Shown here: one piece after another, positions 45,661 to 55,934 of the stretch
How positions within the stretch are numbered: position 1 is the first letter of the stretch
Layout: every line of letters begins with the position of its first letter
Assembly (NCBI GenBank): GCA_963678705.1
Contig: OY783203.1
Span: 25,774,535 to 25,838,534, forward strand
Reading direction: 5' to 3'
Length of the DNA stretch: 64,000 nt
Source of the DNA: Panorpa germanica
Lineage: Eukaryota; Arthropoda; Insecta; Mecoptera; Panorpidae
Notes under the pieces: model-generated
What the model was told of the DNA's origin: nothing
The model's database searches: none
What the model saw: only the letters and a program-made list of their open reading frames with translations
Program-made: the position numbers and the translations under genes

Positions 45661-48352
45661 TTAACAATATACGAGTGTATACAATAACAACTTTTCAACT
45701 ATTAAATAATTGTACATAACTAAATTGACTACAGAAGGTGTCGGACAAATCAGGCCTCCACGATCAAGATTTTTTATTAAATTGTATGACTGGTGTAAAG
45801 AAATTGTCTTATCAATTGTTAAGATTTCTTTACACTTGCTACACTTAATTTTTTTTAAAACAGCATGACAACAATACCCCGCTAAATATGTAATTACAGG
45901 TAATAATTCTTCTACATTGGCTATATCCATTTCGCTAATTACTACCGATTGCAATGGTGTCATTGCTTCATTAGTATCTTCAATATTATCTAGAATATTT
46001 TCTGGACATTGTAATGTTTGCACTGTCATTGCTCTATCTTTAATTATTAGTTCTAGTTTTAAATTTGATTGAAGACGTAATTTTTTTTCACACTCTAGAA
46101 CTTGTCTCATGGAGATGTGATATTGAGACCCAGCTAATTGCCTATATTTGCCAAATCTATCTTCAAGTAAATCTGTTTGAATTTTACCTGGTAATATATA
46201 AGTAAATTTTAGTTCGTCTATGCAATAACGACACAATTCTAACATTCCGTATGTAGTTTGTCTTAACGCATCGTGCGTTTGATTAGTAAAGCAACCACTG
46301 GAAAAATTCATTTGTTGCCACGCAATAAATTTGTTTAAAAATATAAATTTCTGATCTGATTTGTCCTTTGTTAAAGGTGTCATGTAAATGTTACTTTTGT
46401 GTAAACCTTTGTATACAGTTTTAACGTTCATAACATCCCACCATTTGCAAATGATTGAAATAAAAATTGACGTATCATTATAATACTCAATATTATGCAG
46501 ACGTCCTTTTTCATTCAAACCTTGAACTACAAATTGGTTGAAAATTTTCAACACTAATTTCACATTTTGGCGCTCAAGATTTAAAGGTGCAATGCTCTTA
46601 AATGTTAACCCGTGTGCATAAGAAATGATTGCAGTATTTTCTATTTCATATAACTTTTTAAGAGCAGAAAATGATGCAGTTCTACAATTATCACCTTTTT
46701 CAAAATCTGGAAAAAACATACACTGTCCAATATTTTTTTGATTTAACCAGTTATTTCTAATGTTTTTAAGAAGATGAACCGAATCAATTAAATAGAAGAG
46801 TGGCCTATTAGCATCCTGGGGATGCTGATAAAGAAAAGATGTTTTATTAGGAACAGCGAAACAACTCATAGCTTTTCTATTTATTGCATTGTTATCTGTA
46901 ACAACACAAATGACTTTGAATCCCGCCTTTTCTAACCCTAATATAAGCTTTTTTATCAAATTGTATAAAGTTACATAATTTATTGTTTTAATTGGTACAA
47001 TATGAACAACATCTTTAAATTGTGATAATAAACTGGAAACCATAAAAACAAAGGCACTTGTAGCCGCAGTATTTGAATCAAACGATGCACCAACAATAGA
47101 TCCTCCCTTATAGTCAAAAAATGGTTTAATGTGTATCTCATCAATCATTAGTATAACTGTTTTTTCAAAATCTTGAAGATAGCTTACTCTATTACTAGCG
47201 TACATCAAAAAATTTTTATCATTAGTTTCTAACTGCGGATTTACATGTAAATCATTGCATACTTTCTTCAATGTGTTAGGATGCGGAAATATAAAATATC
47301 CACTTTGTCTTAAGAACTTGTAGGCATGTGGTGAAATTGTATTTAATAAAGAAGCAAATACTAATAACTCAGGGGAATATCTAAAATTATTTGTAGGACA
47401 TATGCACAATTCTATTTGCCCCCTTAAGAAATGTAAAATATTTTCATTCTTGTTGGTTACAACGTCCTTTAACAATTCATCGATTAAATGAAATGTAGCA
47501 CTTCTTTTGCATGTCTTACTGTCTGCCTTGATTAAAACAATGGTTTCTAAAATATCAGTAATCTCATTGTAGCTAGTTATTTTCTGTGGTAATAATTTTG
47601 GGCCTATTTTCTTAATTAATGTACTCTTTATAAAGACCGATAATGCCAAATGTTTATCTATTGTAATAGAATATTGAATTAAGGGTTCAGGTTCAACAGT
47701 TAAATAAAAAATGCAAATAAGCTCTTTATCTGGCAAATACTGATGTGACCATCTCTCAGAAACACCGTATTTTCTAATACAATCCAGAAGGTTGTTTATA
47801 TTATTAATTCTACGATCGGTATTATAGGCATTTGCTGAATTTATACTGTTTATGATCGCTGAATTCAATAATCTATTTTCTCTTTCTTCGGCTTTTGAAT
47901 CGGGAGATACTCTATTTGTTGAAGGGCCCGGCGAGGTGTTGCTTGAGGAGCAATATGCAACACTTTTGGGGTAATTTGAAAATACAGAAGGAATAGTTCC
48001 TTTCTTTAGTCTTTTGACTTTAAGAGTTGCTGAAACTAGAACACCAGTTTTGTTGTCATACGCTTTCGATTCTGTTTCAATATCGTCACTTTTGAAATGG
48101 AGTTCGCAGACCTGTAAATAGTTTAATATAATAGTCTTGTGATGGTCGGTATGTTTGTCTAATTAATCTTTCACGCATACGTTCTCATTATCTACTTACT
48201 TTGGATTTATTCGACGGAACAAACGCCTTTCGCTGAATAGCAGAACACCATTTCTTTTTTAAGCATTCGTCTTTAGGGAAGCCAAATACAGATACTTTTG
48301 GACCCGTAGGATAGTTGCCCTTACAAAGTGGAACGCAGCATCTACTTGGCAT
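45661..48352 (-). CDS. P-element/THAP9-type transposase, two exons
   Basis: Exon 1 is 48,352-48,200 and exon 2 is 48,111-45,661, with an 88-bp intron (donor GTAAGT, acceptor TTTACAG). The product is 867 residues. The start is the ATG at 48,350-48,352 because THAP domains begin Met-Pro-x-x-Cys; an upstream GTG is not needed. THAP zinc-binding (C2CH) module: RCCVPLC, FGFP, and across the splice VCELHF, then KKGTIPSVF (AVPTIF-like motif). The RNase-H-like core follows: MIDEIHIKPF (Asp ~375), VVTDNNA (Asp ~457), YLIDSVHLLKNIRNNW, and LPGKIQTDLLEDRFGKYRQL (Glu ~701). The C terminus has YLAGYCCHAV, CSKC and DRGGLI. No stop or frameshift is seen, so it may be active. It cuts and rejoins DNA at the element's ends. 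Confidence 0.92.
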
Positions 48353-48808
48353 TTTGTTGTCTAATAATTTACACTTTAAGAAGTCACTCACTCGACAAAC
48401 TGGTTATTAATTGTGGAATATTATAATTAGTTTTATATATTACACAGTTAGCTAAAATTCTACACACGTAATGATCAGTAAAACATTTACAGCACATACA
48501 CCATACAAGGTTTTCATACACAACACTAATTTTTAGATTAAAACAGTTTAATGTTTAAACCAAATATAAACAAAAAAAAAACACAAACACAGTTACTATA
48601 AATACACCCTCTTAAGACTGATTATTTATATTTTTAATTAATTATATATTTTATACGATTTTTTTAACCGAAATAACATGGAAGTAAATACAATACGTAA
48701 TGCACAGAGAGATTCTAAATTGTACTAAATCAATACCCTTAAAGTACATTTCAAGTATATTTAGGTAGAATTGTGTAAAACATCTGGTGTTCAGATGACT
48801 ACAAGTGA

Positions 48809-48816
48809 TGACGTCA
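48809..48816. promoter_or_regulatory. TGACGTCA palindrome, right subterminal
   Basis: Second CRE-type octamer, about 460 bp upstream of the transposase start codon, so it could serve in transcription as well as transposase recognition. Confidence 0.5.
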
Positions 48817-48855
48817 CAAAATCGCAGTTAGGCCTTGTATATTTAGGAGGTGTTG

Positions 48856-48862
48856 GTTAGGT
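48856..48862. other. right target-site duplication of the P element (GTTAGGT)
   Basis: Matches 45,129-45,135 exactly. Seven bases rather than the eight of the Drosophila melanogaster P element. Confidence 0.95.
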
Positions 48863-49258
48863 ACGCTGGCAAACTCAATACCATGAACTGCACACCTAGC
48901 AAAAATACAACGCCCATATGCGTCAACTGTAAAGGAGATCATCCAGCTAGCTACAGAGGATGTGTAGTGGCCATAGAATTTCAAAATAGAAGAGACAATC
49001 TTTTAAAGCCGAAGCAACAGACACAACCCAGACATACGCAAGAAAAGGACATTTATCCTGTTTCTAGTATAAGCTGCGAAATGTCAAGAAAACTATATAG
49101 CAAAGCTGTCAGCGGAGAAGAAGAAAAATCAACAATTGAAGGAATGCTTACCTTGATTTTAAATAACATGAATGAACAGCAAATTGTCAAAAAATAAATA
49201 TTTGAAAAAATTCAGAGTTTAGAAATTGAATTGAAAACAATGCGACAATGAAATAGAA

Positions 49259-51834
49259 ATGAATAACGTGGTAACAATAGCTGTCTGGAATGCAAACGGA
49301 TTACAGGGACGCATTCATGAACTAGAGCTATTCATGCGCTTACAGAAAATTGATATATGCCTTGTGTCGGAAACACGTTTTACATGAGAGTCGCAAATTA
49401 AGCATAATAACTTTAACATATACAAGTCAAAAATCATCCGGAAAATAAAGCAAAGGGAAGAACCGCCATAATAATTCATGGAAGTATCAAACATAACGCT
49501 CAAGTAAACATTGAAACAGAGGCAATGAAAGTGACAAGAGTGTCAGTGCATATACAAAACCAAAGGTACAAAATATCAGCCATATATTGTCCACCGATAT
49601 ATAACTTAAAAAAAGAAAACTACGCAAACCTGTTCAAAACATTAGGCAACAAATTTATTATTGGTGGAGATCTCAACGCCAAAAATACTTTTTGGAGCTC
49701 TCGATTAACAACGGCCTAAGAAATAGAGCTCTACCAGGCTGGATGCGAACAAAAGTACGACTTTTTATCCACAGGAATGCCGACGTACTGGCCAACAGAT
49801 TGTAATAAAATTCCAGACCTGATTGACTCCTTCATTACTAAAGTGTAGTGATAAAACAATATCTTCGGATCACTCTTCGATTATACTCACCATTAGCAGC
49901 TGAATAATAATAAACACTGCACCACCAAGCCTTTATAATAATAGAACCGACTGGGAAAGATATCGTGAAAATCTTCAGCAAAGAATAAACCTACGAACAC
50001 CACGACATCGACATCGACTTTTTAGTGAAAGAAATCCAAAACTCTGCGTGGAGAAATACTCCGGTAGTGAAAAGTAGAGATAAGAGAAGTTGTAAGTAAA
50101 AAGCGAAGAGCTAGAAAGATATGGCAAATGACTAGAGCACCACAGTACAAAACCACACTAAATTCATTAACAAACAAGTTAAAGGAGCTGCTGAAGGAAT
50201 TCAAGAATGATAACTTAAGTTGGTACCTGAGCGGACTCTCTGCAGAAAAAGACACAGACTACTCACTGTGGAAAGGAGCAAAAGCAATAAAGAGAGCGAA
50301 GAATCAGAACCCACCTATCAAAATAGGAGACGGATCTTGGATGGTTAATAAAGTCGACTTATACGCTGATCACTTAGAAAAGACATTTAAACCGTATCCA
50401 CGACAGACTACTGAAGAAGAAATCATATGCAGCAGAAGATTGGACAACCATAAAAATCTTCCAGTCACTCTTAAAGAACTGAAGAATTTAATAGAGAGCG
50501 ACTTGAACACTAAAAAGGCAACAGGATTTGATTTTATAGCAGGTAAGGTAATAAATAAACTACCTGATGTAGGCCTGAGAAAGCTCCTATACCACTACAA
50601 TACAGCTATCAGACTACTATATATTCCAAGTCAATGGAAAGTAGCTGAAGTGATAATGTTACCTAAACCCGGTAAACCCCAAATGAGGTTACAAGTTATC
50701 GACCAATCTCATTATTACCAGTCATCTCAAAAATATTTGAGAAAGCTGAAGAGACTGAACCCAATAATATCTGAAAAAAAAAACTAATCCCTGACCATCA
50801 ATTCGGATTCAGAAGTAAACACACGACCATAGAACAAGTCCATCGGATTACCAATATTATTGAAAAAGCACTGGAAACTCAACAACTGTGCTCAATCGTC
50901 TTTCTTGATGTGACACAGGCATTCGACATGGAATGGCATCAAGGATTAGTATACAAACTGAAAAAAGATTTACCTGGTGATTGGTACCATAATCTTAAAT
51001 CTTATCTCGAATGTAGACACTTAAGAGTGAAAGTGGACGATGAGTACTCAGATATGAAACAGATAAAAGCAGGAGTGTCGCAAGGCAGCGTCCTTGGCCC
51101 AGTTCTGTACTTATTATATACACGGGATATACCACAACCTGAGAACACTACAATAGCCACATTCGCAGACGATACAGCGATAATGGTTGTTGGAAAAATG
51201 AGTAAGAGGTTACCAGAAAACTACAGAATTCGCTAGACGAGGTTTGCAAATGGACTAAATGGCGAATTAAGCTGAACGAAGCCAAATCCACGCACATCAA
51301 CTTTACAAATCGAATAACTACTTCTCTCACAGTAACTATCAACAGCCAAAAAATACCTTATTTCAACACAGCAAAATACCTTGGCATGACGCTAGACGCG
51401 AAACTCAAGTGGAAGGAGCATGTTAAGATAAAAAGAGAACAGCTTAATAATAAATTCAGGAAAATGCACTAGCTTTCTAGAGAAAACATTCTCAGCTTAC
51501 AGTGCACAACAAACTGTTATTGTACGAGTATAAACAAATACTGAAACCCATATGGACTTATGGTATAAAACTTTCGGGTTGTGTACCAAGAAAACAAATT
51601 TAACAAAAATCCAAACTTTCCAAAACAAAGTACTACGGAGCATTTACAAATGCGCCCTGGTACATACGGAATAATAATTTACACCGAGATCTAAAGATGC
51701 CCACCGTAGACGAAGAAGTCAGGAAGGAAGCAAGCAAATATCTATTGCGACTGCAGAACCACCAGAATGAAGAAATTGATGAGGGCCAAGACGGAAGATT
51801 GAAGAGGACCAAGACGGAAGACTTGACCCTGTGA
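49259..51834 (+). pseudogene. LINE A copy 1 ORF2 (endonuclease + reverse transcriptase), broken
   Basis: It starts MNNVVTIAVWNANGLQGRIH (apurinic endonuclease), then CLVSETRFT and an in-frame TGA, YCPP, IGGDLNAKNTFWSSR, and a further stop. The RT region has KKATGFDFIAGKVINKLP, FLDVTQAFDMEWHQ, AGVSQGSVLGPVLY and an intact FADD active site (TIATFADDTAI). A one-base deletion in a C run (AAACCCCAAATG, about 50,675) shifts the frame before the palm. The C-terminal part has YLGMTLDAKLKWKEH. Several lesions, including the endonuclease stop, are shared with copy 2. Confidence 0.85.
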
Positions 51835-52001
51835 TTCTGCTACTACAAACCGCACAAGTGTTTTTTTTTCTTTATTGTAATGTTTAAAATTTTGGAACTA
51901 GTCAATGGACTAGAACTGAACTATTATAGTTAACTTTATATATATATAAATTACTAGATAAGCCATGCTTAGTTGTAATATTCTTTGTAAATAAAAAAAA
52001 A

Positions 52002-52940
52002 GTACCGCAAGCTGACCATGTGAGGTACCTGGGAATACACTTAGACAGGAGGCTTACTTAGAACACTACTAACAATTTTGATCGGAATCCAATTAGATGC
52101 GAATCGTATCACTCTGAATGGTGATTGGAATCCTATTAGACATTAGTGTGACATTACATGAAGCTTTGGACAGCATGTCTCAACCAGCCAGAACGCTACG
52201 TACCCTCTCAGGCGGCCTTCATAATACTTTCCAAACGACGTTTGCCATGGTGCAAATTGTGCTACTACCCAGTACTACCACAGTACTAACATATGTTTTC
52301 CCGAACGCTGTTTGACTACTGTCTAATCGCACTCTGATACGAGATTGCTAAGATACGACAAATTGTTAGTAGGGAAGGAGCATATATTCACAAAGAGAAA
52401 GCAGTTAGGCCTACAACTGCGGAAGATGTACTGGCTGATAGAACGTAAGTCACAACTGAGCACTGAAAGCAAGTTCCTGCTTTACAAATCCATGCTTAAA
52501 CCAGTATGGCATTCAACTATGTGGTACTGCATCTACTTCTAATATTGAAATAATCCAACGATTCCAATTTAAAATGCTAAGAATGCACCATGGTTTGTAC
52601 CAAATAACATAATATATAGGCATCTGGATATACCCACAGTTAAAGGAGAAATAGTGCTTAAAATCAATGGCTACAAGGAGAGAATACTTGAACATCCAAA
52701 CAATTTGGCCAGATGTCTCGTCAGCTGTCAGTCAAATACTTTCGTAATACGTAGACTAAAAAAGAAAGTACCTCAAGACCTATTAACCAACTAATCAGAA
52801 TCTAGGATCTATTGAAATTGAGGGATAAGTCGTTAAGCATATCCCGCGCAAGACACCTTAATATTGTTACATACTTATTACTGAATGTCCTCTAAACAGG
52901 ACATTTTGTAATAATCTATAGTAATCAAATAAAAAAAAAG
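52002..52940 (+). pseudogene. LINE B 3' end, copy 1, with nested MITE
   Basis: The frame VPQADHVRYLGIHLDRRLT is cut by a 311-bp insertion (52,064-52,374) and continues as KEHIFTKRKQLGLQLRKMYW, LSTESKFLLYKSMLKPVW and onward to KVPQDLLTN. The 3' UTR ends in AATCAAATAAAAAAAAA at about 52,940. B is a different Jockey family from A; the two C termini share layout but not sequence. Confidence 0.8.
52064..52374. mobile_element. 311-bp MITE inside LINE B, copy 1
   Basis: It begins CACTACTAACAATTT and ends AAATTGTTAGTAGGG (inverted, 14/15). AA follows and precedes the element. LINE B copies at 41,760 and 61,210 read TTACTTAGAAGGAGC without it, giving the empty site. Noncoding. Confidence 0.85.
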
Positions 52941-52974
52941 TATCTCTATTTAGACATTTCCAAATTAAACGTTA

Positions 52975-53229
52975 CAAGATATAAATCCGCACCAAACAGT
53001 GACTTTTCTCGGGATGCATTTGGTGCTGGTGTATCTCGTGTGGATTGGTATTGCTCTAAATCTGACAATTTTGCTTGTTCAACATTGATCAAAATGGGCC
53101 TTGTCGCTAAAAATGAGTTGATGGCGAAATTTATGGCAACTTCTAATTGCTACAGAACCCAATGAGCGAATATACAGCGTTATTATGGTCGTTTACATTA
53201 AATTCCTGGTAGAGTTGAATTTTAAATGT
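52975..53229 (+). repeat. T segment, copy 1
   Basis: Matches 40,190-40,459. Truncated before joining the S block at TGTGCGAGAAATGCACAGCA. Confidence 0.75.
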
Positions 53230-55090
53230 GCGAGAAATGCACAGCAACGATCTTTTCAGCAGATCCTGTGTCTTTGTGACGTAGCGGTGTTGACTGATTA
53301 TTTATTAAATCGGTAGACTCAATTTTGGTTCTGGCGAGAATAGAAAGCTCGTCTTGCGCGGATCGTTTCTCGAACGAAGCACATGCTTTGATAAATTTTT
53401 TTAGTGATTTGCACACGTTATTCAACGCCATGGTGATTTGCCGTAGAATACAAAACAAATGACAACAAATTTGACAGATATCCCTTTAAAACATGGTTGC
53501 TATAACCTAACTAATTTTGAACGTCCATATTAACGTGTCATTCTAAGGTAAATAATTTCATTAAATAACTGTTAAAAATTGTGGAATGGTGTGGTCTGAA
53601 AATAATGTATTGTGGATTGTTTAGTAAATATTGGTTAATGTTCTTCTTTGATGAGGATTAGGAAGTAAATACGAAATACTTCTAGACACAATAAAAACAA
53701 GGTTTATGAATATGTAATTAATTGAAATAGAAATTAGCTCTAGCTAGGGTATGAATAATATATACGTTTGTAATTAATCTGAATAACTAGTAAATAATTA
53801 GTTTTGACAGCCTTGAGATTTAGGTTAAATTGAAGTTTGGGAGGAAGAATTGTCATCGTATTGAATTGAATCAAGAGAAGGAATTTACTTTTATACTTAA
53901 ACAGTATGTACTTTTTAAAATTATTACGTTTACTATTTTGATTAAAAACAAGATAGATAAATTACCAAAAAATTAGTTTGCCAATGGGTTTTTGAACCAG
54001 GTCTTAGTTTCTATAAAACTATATTACATATTGATAAACCTTAAAGACGTACTTCGAGAAATATTACTCAAATTGTATTCACGCATATTTGACATTACTA
54101 TGATACGAAAAAATGTTTCTAGGTACTTAGCTGTTACAAGGATTTAAGAATAATCACCCAAAGAACAATTTACTATCTCAAGCCCTGCCAACCAGCATAG
54201 CCATACTATACGAGAATAAGTAATACGTAAAACAGTGTAAGTATTTACAGTCTTGTTCGTTTTGTTATTTCGCAGTTTTGTGGCCACGAGATTTTTGACG
54301 CTGTACGGGTATACGTCAACGGTAGAGTGTCAATTTAAAAGGAATATTGTAGGACGTAGGTAGATCTGATGAACACAACACCCGTTAAACACGATTCGTG
54401 TATTAAAGGTTAGTCTAACATAATAAATGTTATCTGTTACGTAACAATATTACCTAAAATGCAATCTTTTGTGACCTGTTATATAACATTTTGAATAATA
54501 AATTCCTTTTCCCAGTAGTATAATCATAAAACTATTAAACTTGACCATTTTACGAAGTATGTAATCTTAGGAAGTCCTTATTAAGGATTAAATGTTAATA
54601 AAGTATCATGTCAATGTACCGCCAATAATTCTCTCCAAAGAAAAATAATATTATAAAATCAACCGCACAAAAGTGCTAATAACAAGTGGTATCAATAGAC
54701 GCAAGAATTAATTCTACATCTACTGACAGTACTTATTCTCCTTAAGTACTTAAAACATAAGAGATATAGTGCAATTAGTGTGGAGTAGTGTACTAGTGTA
54801 GTAAAATTGCAATATTGTCTATTGTTTTTTTTTTGCCAAAATATCCATTGTATTGTGCAACAATAGATTATATTGTAATTACTTAAATTGTGTTCACCAG
54901 TAATAGGAATCATGTTACTAGTGAAATGTAAATACTTTAATTTTAAATTAATTAATTTGTGGATCAAAAATCGGTATGTGTGGAGAGTGAGCGAGCGTCC
55001 TCTCAAGGCCCAGATTATTAACAGTCCAGTTACGCTTTGGTGATGAGTCATACCAATGACACATTTTACCCCTTTAGTAAGGCAAGTAAA
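53230..55090 (+). repeat. S block, copy 2, nearly complete
   Basis: Matches 42,790-44,688 with few differences. Offset about 10.4 kb, the difference from 6.68 kb being the P insertion. Leads into LINE A copy 2. Confidence 0.8.
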
Positions 55091-55873
55091 ATGCAGAGAA
55101 CTCCGCCCAAGCAAAGCCAAGCGAGAAAAAAAGGAACAGATGGAACTAGAAAGTCAGTCATTACATCCAATGACAACTATTACCTCTCAAGAAGAAAACA
55201 ATGGTTTAAATACCGAAAAAGAAAAACAGTTATATACTGCACTGAAAAAGATTACATCAGGATACAGATAAGGGTAAAGGATTACATCCTTTATGTGAAA
55301 AAGATGGCATCATTGAATATCTCAAAGTTAAGGGACTAAACGTGTTGGATGCAGTAAACATCATTAAAAAAGATACGAGGATCCAGGAAAATGGTGAAAA
55401 AGTAACTACAAAGCAAGGACTACCACTTTTCATGTTTACCTTTGACAACAAAGACTCGGTTAATTCCACAATGTAAGAGATGTCAGAAATATGACCATAC
55501 ACAAAGTTACTGCAAGAAAGATCCGAGATGTGTTAGGTACGCTGGCAAACTCAATACCATGAACTGCACACCTAGCAAAAATACAACGCCCATATGCGTC
55601 AACTGTAAAGGAGATCATCCAGCTAGCTACAGAGGATGTGTAGTGGCCATAGAATTTCAAAATAGAAGAGACAATCTTTTAAAGCCGAAGCAACAGACAC
55701 AACCCAGACATACGCAAGAAAAGGACATTTATCCTGTTTCTAGTATAAGCTGCGAAATGTCAAGAAAACTATATAGCAAAGCTGTCAGCGGAGAAGAAGA
55801 AAAATCAACAATTGAAGGAATGCTTACCTTGATTTTAAATAACATGAATGAACAGCAAATTGTCAAAAAATAA
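55091..55873 (+). pseudogene. LINE A copy 2 gag (ORF1), frameshifted
   Basis: It starts MQRTPPKQSQARKKGTDG; an A-run change alters the frame soon after. The zinc-knuckle part is intact in one frame (55,442-55,873): CKRCQKYDHTQSYC, PRCVRYAGKLNTMNC, CVNCKGDHPASYRGC. These are three CCHC/CCHC-like knuckles of a nucleic-acid-binding gag. Confidence 0.8.
55532..55538. other. empty P-element target site
   Basis: A single GTTAGGT in LINE A copy 2, collinear with the duplicated GTTAGGT around the P element. Confidence 0.95.
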
Positions 55874-55934
55874 ATATTTGAAAAAATTCAGAGTTTAGAA
55901 ATTGAATTGAAAACAATGCGACAATGAAATAGAA

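Larger units (their letters stand above)
45136..48855 (-). mobile_element. apparently intact P element (3720 bp)
   Basis: The terminal inverted repeats are 36 bp with two mismatches (45,136-45,171 and 48,820-48,855), starting CAACACCTCCTAAATATACA. Further in, both ends carry TGTGACGTCATCACTTGTAG in inverse orientation (left from 45,184; right to 48,818), with one indel changing its distance from the end. The single gene encodes a THAP-domain transposase on the minus strand, and a (TA)n tract lies downstream of it. The 7-bp target duplication and the empty site in LINE A copy 2 prove insertion after that LINE segment was duplicated. Confidence 0.95.
44689..49197 (+). pseudogene. LINE A copy 1 gag (ORF1), broken
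   Basis: The start MQRTPPKQSQARRKEQMELE is followed by a stop at 44,866 from an old frameshift that copy 2 shares. The frame is later cut by the P element inside the zinc-knuckle region. After the insertion it resumes at about 48,858 with VRYAGKLNTMNC, CVNCKGDHPASYRGC and a basic tail, to a stop at 49,195-49,197. Jockey-type gag proteins bind RNA through such CCHC knuckles. Not functional. Confidence 0.8.
44689..52001 (+). mobile_element. LINE A copy 1 (Jockey clade), interrupted by a P element
   Basis: It contains ORF1 (gag), ORF2 (endonuclease plus reverse transcriptase) and a 3' UTR ending in a short poly(A) at about 51,993-52,001. The P element at 45,136-48,855 splits ORF1. With the insertion and one target duplication removed, it is collinear with copy 2 (55,091-58,676) and the offset is 6676 bp. 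The poly(A) abuts LINE B sequence directly. Confidence 0.9.
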
